The notes under the pieces were generated by a model. That model saw only the letters and a list, made by a program, of their open reading frames with translations, was not told the DNA's origin and did not search any database. From Physcomitrium patens (lineage: Eukaryota > Streptophyta > Bryopsida > Funariales > Funariaceae), in assembly GCF_000002425.4 (NCBI RefSeq), contig NC_037264.1:6712475-6776474 (forward strand): a stretch of 64,000 bases of DNA, read 5' to 3'. Positions 41,250 through 52,399 of this stretch are shown here, piece after piece (positions within the stretch are counted from its first letter, which is position 1; the number at the start of each line of letters is the position of its first letter). A program made the position numbers and the translations under genes.

Positions 41250-44200
41250 TAGATATAAATGATATACAATTGAATTGATTTGTGCACAAATAGAAAATGG
41301 TCCCAACCTTCGATAGTCCAACTTGTCACAAGGACTAGTGGTCTTGATATTACGATGAAGTAGCCATACCTTATCACCCAAGTAGAATGGTGGTTGTTCC
41401 TTTCGATAGACATCCGTATTGACCTTTTATTGTTCTTAAGCCTCTTTTAACTGCGCCTTCATTGTTGCATATAGCTCTGATAAATGAATGGTCAAATCTT
41501 TTGTAGTAGGATTATCAACTTTTGAAAAGTCAAAAGTATCAAGTCGTGGATGATAATCATAATTAGCAAAGAAAGATATTTGTTTTGTAAAAGAATGTAC
41601 CTTGTTATTGTAAGCAAACTCTTCCAATGGCAAAAGAGTTGTCCAATCATCTTGTTGGTAGTTAATGGTACATCTTAAATATTGCTCCAAAACTTGATTA
41701 AAACGCTCCGTTTGTCCATCAGTTTGAGGATGGAATGCCGAAGATAGTTTTATATCCACTTTAAGAATCTTGAAAAGAATCCGCCAAAATCTTGATACAA
41801 ATTGAGTTCCCCTATCTGATATAATATCCTTGAGTAATCTATGATAGCGATAGATATTGTCAAAAAAGAGCTTACCTATTTCTTCACCTGTGATAGATTT
41901 TGTACATAGTACAAAATGTGCCATCTTGATAAAACGATCTACTATCACGAATATGGAGTCATAAAAACCTGAGATTGGAAGATCCATGATGAAGTCCATA
42001 GAAACAAAAGACCATGGTTGTTCTAGAATGGGTAATGGCTGAAGAAGTCCAAAAGGTTGATGACGAGGAGTTTTCGATCTTGAGCAAATATCACATGATT
42101 TTACAAAATCTTTAACTGCCTTCCACATTTCAAGCCACCAAAAATCCCTAGATATCAGCTCTAAAGTCTTATTATATCCAAAATGTCCTGCTGTTGGGAA
42201 GTCATGACGAGCTTGAAGAACATGTAAACGTGCTTTTCCTTCTCAAACATATAGGCGTCCTTCAAAATAGAGTAGGTTGTACTTGAATTCAAATTTAGAA
42301 AGATCATGAGATTTAGAAGAATTATTCTTGATATCATGAACAAGATGGTCTGAAGACATACTTAACTGGACTTGCTTAAGAAAAGTTAAATCAAGAGTCA
42401 ATGTTGATTTTATTGCTTGAAGATGAAATTCCTCCGGCTTCAAGAGAACCATTCTTTGTTGCTCAAAAGCTGCATCTCCTTCTTTTGGTGCAAGTTAAGA
42501 ACGTCTAGACAAGGCATCGAACAAACCTTGTTGTTTTCCTAGCCGATAAGTGATGATGAAATCGAATCTTGATAAAGACATGCTCCAACAAGCTTGACGA
42601 GAATTTAATACGTGTGCTGACATAAAATACTTGAGGTTCTTGTGATCCATATAGACGATGACTGGACTGGAAGCGCCTTCTAAATAATGATGCCATTCTT
42701 GAAAAGAATCCACAATTACAAGAAGTTCTTTGTCATGGATCTCATAATTGATTTCTGTTGCTGAGAATTTTTTTGAATGAAAGGCTACTGGATGAAGTTT
42801 GTCATCTGTTCCCATTTGTGATAAAACCACACCCAGAGCAAAGTTTGATGCATCTGTTTCTATAAAGAATGCTTTGGAAAAATTACCACGATATAAGATC
42901 GGTGTAGAAACAAACTCTATTTTTAAAGATTCAAAAGCAACTTCCGCTTCTTGATTTCATTGGAGTTTGTCTTTACAAGTCAAACGTGCAAGTGGAGTTG
43001 CAACTTGAGAGAAGTCCTTGATGAAGATCCAATAGAAGTTGACAAATCCCAAAAAACATTGAACATCTCTTTCCATTTATGGGATCTTCCAGTCTATAAT
43101 AGTTTGAACTTTCTTAGGATCCATCATAAGTCCATCATTTGAAATAATGTAACCTAAGAAATCGACTTGAGTAGTATAGAATACACACTTTTCTATCTTG
43201 GCATAGAGTCCTGCATCTCTTAATTTTTGTAACATATGACAAACATGAAGTTCAAATTCTTCTAGATTCTTAGAATAGATCAAGATGTCGTCTAGCTAAT
43301 AGACTACAAAATCGTCCAAAAACTCTCGAAAAACATCATTCATTAGATGTTGAAAAGTCGTTGGTGCATTTGTAAGTCCAAAAGGCATGACGTTGTATTC
43401 AAAATATCCATACCTAGTTCGAAACGTAGTCTTCCATTCATCTCCTTCTTTGATGCGTATTAGATTGTATGCTCCTCGAAGATCTATTCTTGTATAGATC
43501 TTAGCTTAATTCAGCTGATCAAGAAGTCCAGATATTAAAAGTAGTGGATACCTGTTCTTGATGGTAATCTTGTTGAGTCCTCGATAATCAACACACATCC
43601 GCAATGATCTATCTTTTTTCTTCACAAATAGATTTGGAGCTCCTGCCGGAGATTTAGAATGGCGTATGAAATTCTTGGCTAGATTTTCTTCAATATACTC
43701 CTTGAGTTCAGTCAATTCATTTTGAAATAATCTGTAGATTGGTCCGAATGGCGGTTGTACTCCTTCTTGAAGGTCAATTGAGCAATCATAGGGACGATAT
43801 TCCGGGAGTGTATCCGCATTCTTTTTTTTGAATACATCTTGAAATTCTTGATATTGGCTTGGAATACCAATTGAAGTCTTTCCACCAGTAGAAACAAGTG
43901 TGGCATAAATAATATATGGTGATTTTTTCATAGCAGCATGCAAGAAAGCTTTTGCACCTATAAATATGGGTTTAATTGAACTGGACTTATGACTCTCTAC
44001 TTGATTAATTACACTGTTAGTTATACTTTTAGAAAAAGTAAGAGTTCGAGAAATCTAATCTATTTGAGGGTTGTATTTTTCTAACCACGATAAACCTAAA
44101 ATGATTGGATTAGAGGGAGATCTAATGATATTAAATACTACAAAGCTATTATGATCATTGATTATTACTTCTATAGGAAGGGTTTTGTGAGTAATATCTC

Positions 44201-44441
44201 CAGAAGACAATGGACGACCATCTATTACTTCTACATGAACAGGTTTAGTTTTCTTTACTGAAGATATGCTATGTCTTTTAGTAAATTCTTCATCTAAGAA
44301 ATACGCCAAGGCTTCTGAATCTAACAAGGCAGAGGCTTTGTAATATTTAGGTCTTAAAATGATATTTAATGTAAAATAAGAAGAGGGCTCCGAAGAGAGA
44401 ATAAGACCTTTACTAGATGTTATGCAAGGTTCCTGCCACAC
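41250..44441 (-). pseudogene. pol of element B, broken, chromodomain deleted
   Basis: Protease from 44441 (ALLDSEA: the Gly of DSGA is Glu), reverse transcriptase about 43940-43080 (the active site reads VVY-stop-LDDI), RNase H about 42880-42500 (ETDASNFALG, then EINYEIHDKELL), integrase from about 42210 with the H-H/C-C zinc region (HDFPTAGHFG ... CDIC) and DDE core residues in MDFIMDLP, SDRGTQF and TDGQTERFN. Long intact stretches remain, e.g. 41436-42128. After the GPY/F-like region ([11 protein letters not shown], about 41330) the sequence jumps from ATGAAGATC straight into the non-coding tail, so the chromodomain seen in E and F is missing. Confidence 0.92.
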
Positions 44442-44519
44442 GGTCCCTATTGTAGTTGGACAAACTCATTTTTCAACATATTGTCTTCTTTCATAGCCAT
44501 ACTCCTCATTTTGTGATTG

Positions 44520-45454
44520 TGTCATTTTTTTGGAGAATATTGAGTAGTGTGCTTTGGTTCTCTACAATATAAACATAATCCTTCTTGACGACAACGAGTC
44601 TTTTCTTACTCAATAAGAGGTTTGAAACGTACTGCATCAATTTGCATATCATCTACTTCTGAATGTATGTGTTGAAGAGGTGTTGGTGTTGCCATTGAAT
44701 TATAGTAACATTGAGGTCCACTTATACGGTTCTCAGATCGAAATTCAAAAAAGTGATTGTTGCACTTCACAACAAAGTTAATTGCTTGACTCAATGTTTG
44801 AGGATCAGATAAGTTGAGCATTAATTTTTTTACCTCATATTGTAATCCATAGAAAAATTGGCTAATAAGTGCAACATCATCCCACTTGATATCAGTTGCA
44901 AGTTGTTGAAATTGTGAAATATACAATGTTATTGATTGATTACTTTGTCGTAAAATATGGATCTTATTGGTTGCAACACAAATTGCATCATGTTCTCTAT
45001 ACATGGATCAAAACTTTGCCAAAAAAGCCTTCAGATTATCCAATATTGAATCTCGTCATTCAAGAAAAGATGGAAACCACAATAGTGCTGAACTTGAAAG
45101 AAGCGTACTAATGAATCTAACTTGCGATCTTGGAGTTGGATAGCTTTGGGATTGAAGTTCAATCACAAGTTGCACTTGATTGATAAATCCTTGAAACTTG
45201 GATCCAATGCCATCAAACTTCTCGGATAGGACAATTCTTGGTTTTCTAACATTTGAAGGGCGTTCCACCATAGGAGAAAGGACAAGATTTGGTGCAGATG
45301 TTGAAGCAGCTCCAATCATTTCTATATCTTCACTTTCTGCCAATCTTATAGCTCCTTGTGGTGGTAAATTGAGTTGATGCATCGCAAGCATTAATTCCTT
45401 CAATTGCTCTTGCATTTGTGCCATTGCACTCTTCATTTCAAGAAGTTCTGTCAT
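44520..45454 (-). pseudogene. gag of element B, broken
   Basis: Start ATG at 45454. The first segment (45056-45454) has a Gln- and Leu-rich helical start (MQEQLKELMLAMHQL) and a gag core; it ends in a stop after PSFLE, and the core continues in 44606-45004. Downstream lies a zinc knuckle region (about 44520-44600, LCLYCREPKHT) with a damaged C-terminal Cys. It is better preserved than the gag of A and a useful reference for reading A. Confidence 0.88.
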
Positions 45455-45634
45455 GATAATACTTAGAAGAGAGAAGATGTCTAATATCGCTCAAGATAAA
45501 TAGAAGAGAGGACTTGAGAACAAAAAAAATACTAAGGACAATATCAGTTTAGAAGAAGGTAATCCGCAACTTCTAATATGCTTATATCTTATCAAGAAAA
45601 AGGGATAATCCACTCTTAATCAAGATTAGACAAA

Positions 45635-45643
45635 GCTCTGATA
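45635..45643 (-). other. displaced primer-binding site of element B
   Basis: On the minus strand TATCAGAGC lies 23 nt after the LTR end (CCTTGACA). The preceding bases are CAA rather than the TGG that would pair with tRNA CCA. Confidence 0.6.
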
Positions 45644-45666
45644 TTGTAGGTGTACTCTTGTCAATC

Positions 45667-46228
45667 TGTCAAGGACAAGAATTCGATGAAAAAATAATTC
45701 AGACAAGTGAGCCTTCACTCAAAGAAAGGTAACAAAATATAAATAAACAAGTATGTATATTGAAAGAGAAACTGGAATGGCTATTGCCAAAAGACAAGAA
45801 AATTAGAGACCCTTGAAACTAGATTAGAAGCAAGAAAGGAGTTGACAAGAGTGAAGAAGCCTTCACTCTTGTCTCTATATATACTATCTAACTAGGGGCT
45901 ACGTGGCGACATTCTATAGGACCTCCAATATGTGTTGACTTTGTAGAACACATGCCTTCACTTACAAGGCAAGTTTTTTTTACGTGTGGGCCACATAGTT
46001 AGCTTGATCTTTAAGCTAACAATATCTGTGGCATATGCCCAACTTGTTCACCACGTTTCTAATCCAAAAAGTCAATTAAAGACACGTATGAAGTCAAAGC
46101 AGCATCTATAAAGCTTTTAGGAAGCTTTCATATAAAATACTATAGAATTAACTTACTTTTAATTACTTTTACTTACTTCCACCTATTTGTATATGTAATT
46201 ACTAACTTACATTAGTATGTCCGTGACA
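45667..46228 (-). repeat. 5' LTR of element B
   Basis: 562 bp, TGTCAAGGACAAG...GTCCGTGACA on plus. TATA on the minus strand at about 45875-45884, with a perfect 13-bp stem-loop directly downstream (45844-45873, loop of four). It is closer in sequence to the solo LTR at 40632-41193 than to B's own 3' LTR. Confidence 0.93.
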
Positions 46229-46506
46229 CCATATGTCTTATCTTACAAGGTAAGTTATTTATATATATGCCATATAATTAGCTTGTTCTACAAGCTATTA
46301 CATGGAGGTAACTTGTTCCACAAGCTATCAATATATGGTTAGCTTTTTGGCCAAGTTTCTAACCTATGAACACATCTAAAGTCAAAACCATATCTATGAA
46401 GCTTCTAGGAAGCTATTCTAGAAGACTTTATAAAATTATTCTATATTTACCTACTTCTACTTAATCATATAAGTAATTATTGAGATAAATATGTATTTTC
46501 GTGACA
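46229..46506 (-). repeat. 3' LTR of element C, proximal half
   Basis: Continues the LTR interrupted at 39751, including the first five bases duplicated on insertion of B, and ends TTTTCGTGACA. A polypurine tract (CCTAGAAAAGGACATAA on minus) follows at 46507-46523, which shows that this is a 3' LTR of a minus-strand element. Confidence 0.9.
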
Positions 46507-47082
46507 TTATGTCCTTTTCTAGGAACAAGTTCCACGAGGAGCAGTTTTCATATATTGAGGAAGTTCAAGATGCGGCGAATTATATTTGCTACATACTCTG
46601 ATCTTTGCTTTCTTCGAAGATCGTTGATAGGTCCTCTCAACCATCTATAGTGTCCCATATTAAGGCGAGAAGACCACCCTATTATTTGATCATTGTTAAA
46701 GCCTTCATAACTTCCTTCAAATAAAACATTTGGAACACCGTCAGGAGTAGTTTTTACGTCTAATAAAATTATTAAACATTGGAATTCTCTTCCAAAGTTT
46801 TGATACCAAACACGTTGTATCTCACCATCAATTTGAGGAAAGACATGTTGTTCTTGAGGATCTTCATCTCAATTCTATCGTCTAGAAGGTTGTGACAATT
46901 GCAAGTCTTGTCTGATAAGTCCGAAAATAAAAGCTCTTGAGTTGAATCTGCTGGTTGTTGGTACTCCATCTCATCACAAATACATAGAAGCTACAATGAA
47001 AGATAGAAGGTAGAATGTTATTTTCTTTTAATCTTGTTTCTTTTATAGAAAAGGTTTGCTATTCTTCATCTTGCTTTTGAAA
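46507..47082 (-). mobile_element. element C: 3' internal fragment
   Basis: Minus-strand 3' non-coding tail, homologous to 47560-48107 of element E (for example ATTGAGATGAAGATCCTCAAGAACAACATG here, split for reading, and its counterpart there). It extends back towards the end of the chromodomain and then stops abruptly near 47082, where plus-strand sequence of E begins. No other part of C was found. The minus ORF at 46772-46969 is part of this tail. Confidence 0.8.
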
Positions 47083-48666
47083 GTCCAATGTTTATCCAAA
47101 GAAACAACCACCATTCCATACAAGTAACAAGGTATGATTACTTTGTTGCAATATCAAGACTACTTATCTGTGTGACAAGTTGGACTATCATAGGCTTGGA
47201 CCATTTTTTATTTTTGCATAAATCAATCTAGTTGTATATCATTTATACCTACTGAAGTCAATGAAAATCCATTAAATATTCTATGTATCTCTTCTTGAAC
47301 CATACAAGATTGTAGACATACCAAGAAGAAGTCAAGTGTCACATCCTTCTATAGAAGTAGAGAATTATGAAGAATTTGAAGTAGAAGAAGTTCTAAACTC
47401 AAGGCAGCTCTAAAATAAGTTAGAATATCTTATCCATTGATACAAATATGATATTAGGGAATGCACATGGAAACCAAAAAAAAATCTTACTAATGCAGCA
47501 AAAGAAGTTGAGGCTTTTCATTGACAATATCCATTAAAATCAAGATGAAGTCCTTTCTTATAAAAAAAATAAGATCTATATAAGATAATATTCTACTTTC
47601 AATAATTTTTTGTAGCTTCTTTGCAATTGTGATGCTAAAGAGATGGAAAACCAACAATCAATGAATTTTACTGAAGAACCTTCATTTTGTTGACTTGCTG
47701 GATGAGACTTTATAATTATCACAATCTTCATGATGATGTAATTGAGATGAAGATCCTCAAAAATGACATGTTTTTCCTTGAATAGATGGTAGTATACAAT
47801 ATGTTTGCTATTACGACTTTAGAAGAGACTTCCAATGTTTGATAATTTTATTAGAAGTAGAAACAATTCTTGACAGTGTTCCAAATGTTTTATTTGAAAG
47901 AAGTTATGAAGGCATCAACAATGATCAAATAATAGGGTGGTCTTCTTACCGTGGTATGGGACACTATTAATGGTTGAGAGGCCCTATCAACCATCTTCGA
48001 AGAGAATAAAGATCTGAGTATGTGGCAAATATAATTTGTTACATCATAGATTTCTTCAATATATGATGACCACTTTTCATGGAACTCGTCCCTAGAAAGG
48101 GAGGTAATGTCATGGACATACACATGTAAGTTAGTAATTACTTGTATAAATAGGTAGAAGTAAGTAGAAGTAGGTAAAAATAAGTTCATTCTATAATAGC
48201 TTCTATAGAAGCTTTTTAGAAGTTTAATAGACACTACTTTGATTTTAAAGGTGCCTATAATTGACTTTTTGGATTAGAAACATGGTCAACAAATTGGCCA
48301 TGTACCACATATATTGTTAGCTTGAAGACCAAGCTAACTATGTGGCCCGCATATAGAAAAACTTATCTTGTAAGTCAAGGCATGTGTCCTACAAAGTCAA
48401 CACATATTGGAGGTCCTATAGAACATTGCCATGTAGTCCTTAGTTAGATAGTATATATAAAGATAAGTATGAAGTCTTCTTCACTTTTATCAACTCTTTT
48501 CTTGCTTCTAGTCTAGTTTCAAGAGTCTCAAGTTTTCTTGTCTTTTGGCAATAAGCCATTCTAGTTTCTTTTTAATATATGTACTTCTTTGTTTTTATTT
48601 TGTTCTTCTTTTTTTGATACGAATTTCATTGGTTTATGCATCATTTTTTAGTTCTTGTCCTTGAAA
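47083..48666 (+). mobile_element. element E: 3' fragment with chromodomain and LTR
   Basis: Starts in the integrase C-terminal region (VYPKKQPPFHTSNKVWLL, then DKLDYHRLGPF), continues through the KIHPVF-like region and a chromodomain relic at about 47350-47560 (EEFEVEEVL..., LEYLIHWYKYD, TWKPKKNL), then the non-coding tail, a polypurine tract AGAAAGGGAGGTAA (48094-48107) and the LTR. Stops are present. This copy shows what B has lost. Confidence 0.85.
48108..48666 (+). repeat. LTR of element E
   Basis: Begins TGTCATGGACATAC directly after the polypurine tract and ends GTCCTTGAAA (canonical TTGACA). Hairpin at 48462-48491. Because gag-like sequence follows directly, it might also have served as a 5' LTR of a neighbouring copy. 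Confidence 0.85.
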
Positions 48667-49245
48667 ATATTTAATAGAAGTAAAAATATATTTATAACTT
48701 TTATATATCTTTAGTATCTTATCAACACTTTTAAAATAGAAATCTCACATATCATTAATGTCAACTATAGAAGTATAATTCCTACAACTATAGAAGAAGT
48801 TAATAATGAAGTTTAAAGTTTATGTAAAGAATTTGTGTTATTGAAAGAAGCAAGTAGATTAAATTTATAATTAAATTTAAAAAGTCTTGATATTATAATT
48901 ATAAAAGAAATAAAAAAAATTATATCAAAGTAGTTTGATAAAATAAGATTAAAATTTCAAGGATTCATGACTGTTGTATTATCTAAAATTATTTTTTAAA
49001 GTAATTATAATTACATTTCAAGAAAGTAATAAAAAAAATAGAAAAAACCAAATTCTTATTTTTATAAGAAAGTATGCAATTAGCTACCATACATATTGCT
49101 AAATTTTGAAACCTTGCTTATAAGATAGATTGAAATGACAAAACCTTATTAATTGATTTTGATATGGATTAAAATATAATGTGAAAGATTTATTTTCAAA
49201 ATTCTATAATATACTTATGAAAATAATTTATTATTCAAATCATTG
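48667..49245 (+). pseudogene. very decayed gag relic
   Basis: Reads as a diverged, more AT-rich version of the gag of element D: 'ttatcaacacttttaaaatag', 'gttattgaaagaagcaagtag' and 'ttgaaaccttgcttataagatagattg' all have counterparts at 50475-51030. It has numerous stops and A-runs. It ends at the (TA)n tract. Confidence 0.75.

Positions 49246-49288
<43 letters not shown>
49246..49288. repeat. (TA)n microsatellite
   Basis: About 20 TA units at the end of the gag relic. Confidence 0.95.
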
Positions 49289-49294
<6 letters not shown>

Positions 49295-49352
49295 TAAGAA
49301 GTATTAGATAGAAAATAAATGTAGATAGATTTGATATTATCTTGTAACAAAG

Positions 49353-49620
49353 TATCACAAACATACACATATAAGCCAATAATTACCTGTATAAATAGGT
49401 AAAAGTAAATAGAAGTATATAAAAGTAAGTTAATTCCATAATATCTTCTATAAAAGCTTTCTAGAAGCTTCATAGATACTACTTTGACTTTAAAGGTTTC
49501 TTTAATTGATCTTTTGGATTAAAAATGTGATCAACAAGTTGGCCATGTGCCACACATGTTGTTAGCTTGAAGACCAAACTAACTACGTAGCCCACACATA
49601 GAAAAACATCCCTTGTAAGT
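49353..49620 (+). repeat. truncated LTR of the A/B/E family
   Basis: Begins TATCACAAACATACAC (canonical TGTCACGGACATACAC), follows the A/B/E LTRs to '...cacatagaaaaac', and is cut off at 49620 where the LTR of element D starts. Confidence 0.8.
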
Positions 49621-50168
49621 ATTTTAGACATATACATTTACCTCAATAGTTACTTATATGATTAAGTAGAAGTAGCTAAATATAAAATAATTTCATAAAG
49701 TCTTCTAGAATAGCTTTCTAGAAGCTTCATAGATGCGATTTTGACTTTAGATGTGTTTGTAGATTAGAAACTTGGCCAAAAAGCTAACCATGTATTAGTA
49801 CCTTGTGGAACAAGTTATCTCCATGTAGTAGCTTGTGAATCAAGTCAACTACGAGACACATATATAGATAACTTGCCTTGCAAGATAAGATATGTGGCTA
49901 GCAAAGTCAATACATGTTGGAGAACTTATAGAACATCGCCACATAGCTCTTAGCTAGATAGTATATATGGAGGTAAGAGTGAAGCCTTCTTCACTCTTGT
50001 CAATATCTTTCTAGTTTTAGTCTTGTTTCAAGACTTTCTAGTCTTCTTGTATTTGGCAATAGCCATTCTAGTTAATATTACATCACCTTTTGAGTGACTT
50101 TCTAGTTCTCTTCAGTGATAGAAGAGTGTATTGAGGATTCTCTTTCTTCAAGATTCATGTCCTTGACA
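49621..50168 (+). repeat. 5' LTR of element D
   Basis: 548 bp; start ATTTTAGACATATAC (mutated), end TTCATGTCCTTGACA. Same subfamily as the split LTR of element C. TATA at about 49962-49968 and hairpin at 49972-50001. Confidence 0.88.
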
Positions 50169-51430
50169 GTTTGACAAGAGTGTTAACATATTATTTTTGT
50201 CTTGTTTTAGAAGTGAGTGGATTATCCCACTTATATTGTTGTGTTTTGAAGGTTGCAGACTATCAAGCTTTAAACAAATAATCTTATTCTCTAACATTGA
50301 ACTTTTCTTTAAAGAAAGTGGATTACCCCTCTTTGTCGGATTTTTTTTTTTTAGAAGTTGTGGATTACCCTCTTCTAATTTAACTTTTGAATTCGTTTGT
50401 ATTGTCTATAGAAGGAAAGATTATGGATGCTACTTCAATAGAAGTGAGAATAGATTTGCAACTATAGCAGATCATCACGAGCTTATCAACACTCTAAAAG
50501 TAAAAATCTCACGTATTTCTAACATAAATCATGGAAGTACTATGCCTATGCCAATGGAAGAAGTTGAGACTCTGTAGCAAGAAGTTGTGCAGTTGAAAGA
50601 AGCAAGTAGATCAATGTCACAACCAAATCCAAGGAATTTTGCTTCTAGAAGTATGATAAGGACAAAAATTAGTATGCTTGAGAAGTTTGATGCAACAAGA
50701 TCAAAATTTTAAGGATTTTTGCAACAAGTCAAGATCTATTTAAGGATGCACCCCTTCCAATATCTTGATGGATTTATCCAAGTCGGATTTATAGGTGCAC
50801 TACTACCAAAGTGTGCTCTTTCTTGGTTTGCACATTTAATGGAAAAAGATTCATGACTCCTTTACAATTTGAATTCATTCCTAAAAGTGTTTATGGCCAC
50901 ATTCAGAGAAAGTGATCGAGAATGAGTAGCAGAGACCAAGCTTTTATCCTTATGATAAAGATCACAATCAGCCACTACATATGCTATCGAATTCTAAAAC
51001 CTTGCTTACGACATAGATTGGAACGACAAAGTACTTATCAACCAATTTTGATATGGATTGAAAGATAGCATCAAAGATTTGTTATTAATAATACCAAAAG
51101 TAGAATCTTTAGAATAATTTATTACTCAAGCCATTACATGCAACAATCATTTATTTGAAAGGCATCAAGAACAAAGATTTGGTTGAAGAGAAACAAGTCA
51201 TGTAATGGTGGTAGCTCTTAAGTTTTCAGAAACATATTCGTCAAAGCCGGAACCAATGCAAATTGATATGATAAACCTTTCACAAAGTAGAATAAGACTC
51301 GACGTAGTCAAGAGGGGTTATGTTTATATTATAGAGAAGCTAAGCACACCACTCAACATTGTTCAAAGAAGCAATGCAATTACAAAATGACGAGCACAAT
51401 TACCAAAGAAGATAATGTGTCAAAATAGCA
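50169..51430 (+). pseudogene. element D: leader and gag relic
   Basis: Leader 50169-50470, then gag with stops. Recognisable pieces include 'HGSTMPMPMEEVETL-stop-QEVVQLKEASRS', 'SMLEKFDATRSKF', 'ALSWFAHLMEKDS', 'LAYDIDWNDK' and a zinc knuckle near 51320-51365 (CLYYREAKHTTQHC, second Cys to Tyr). The element ends soon after the knuckle; no pol or second LTR was seen. The primer-binding site region is too mutated to read. Confidence 0.82.
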
Positions 51431-52399
51431 CCCAAGAATTGAGGGTAGCAAATCTCTTTCCATTCCAAAATTTGCCAAAAATCATGATTAGCTTCAAAGT
51501 GAATGTTTTTTAGTTTGTTGATGTCAAAATCTATAACCACAAAAAAAATCATATTAAAACTAAAAAAATTGAATAATTGATTGAGAGAAATTTGAAACTT
51601 TTAGAACTTTTGGAATATTTGAGAGGCTGAGGGAGCTATCTACCACAAGGAAGTATGGTTTAAAATCAAACCACCATCATTCACAAGTCAAAATCCATAA
51701 ATACTTATCCATAAAGTTCACAATGAGATTTAAAATCAAAAATAAAATTAAGATTAGGATTTTAAGTCAAAATTTGGCATGGCTTTGTCTTCTATCAAAG
51801 ATGAGAGAGAGAAGGCTTGAGAAACCAAGCCATTCTTATAAAATTGAATGGTGGCTTGTGGGAGGGCGGCCACACCTCCAACCTTGATTTTTAAGTTTCC
51901 TAATGTAGATCTATGGCCTTCATTCATCCAAGAGCTAATTTCGTTACCAAGGCTGATGGCTTTTACAAGTAGTCAAAAAATAATTTTTTGGTAAATTTAA
52001 CTTCATTATTGTGTTTAAAAAACCTTTTCATGCCAAGATTGACTACTTATACGCCTCAATTTATGCTCATTTGTAATTTTTATGAAGGTTTTTACCTACA
52101 AGGATTTTGGCAATTCTTGTAAAATTCTTCTAAAATGAGAATTTCATTACTCTACTTATATTTTGAAGCAAAAGGTGCTGATCTTGTTTTCTTCACTCTA
52201 CAAGATAAATCCAATGATGCCATTGCATTTGAATGACTTTCATTAATTAAAAAAATCACTTTGCCACTAGAATTTTTTGAATTTGGAGAAAATCTTCAAA
52301 ATTATCATTATTAAACTTTACTAGATCTTTTAAAAAATTATAATTCTAATTCACTCTTAATCATATAAGTTAATTGTAGGTGAACTCATAGGCTCTTAG
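51431..52399. other. unassigned sequence next to element D
   Basis: No coding signal and no clear match to the LTRs elsewhere in this window. It could be the early part of the diverged LTR that follows, or old intergenic DNA. Confidence 0.4.

Larger units (their letters stand above)
39752..46228 (-). mobile_element. element B: Ty3/gypsy element, inserted in the LTR of element C
   Basis: Coding strand is minus. Order by descending coordinate: 5' LTR, primer-binding site, gag, protease, reverse transcriptase, RNase H, integrase, 3' non-coding tail with a solo LTR inside, polypurine tract, 3' LTR. Flanks are CCACA (39747-39751) and CCATA (46229-46233), a 4/5 target duplication, and the C-family LTR text runs straight across when B is removed. 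B lacks a chromodomain through an internal deletion. Stops in gag, protease and RT, including one in the RT active site, make it defective. Confidence 0.93.

Noticed and set aside
40632-46228. Reading the inverted LTRs at 40632 and 45667 as the two LTRs of one element
   Set aside because: LTRs of one element are direct repeats. The copy at 40632 has its own CTCGC target duplication, and the true 3' LTR of B is at 39752 next to a polypurine tract.
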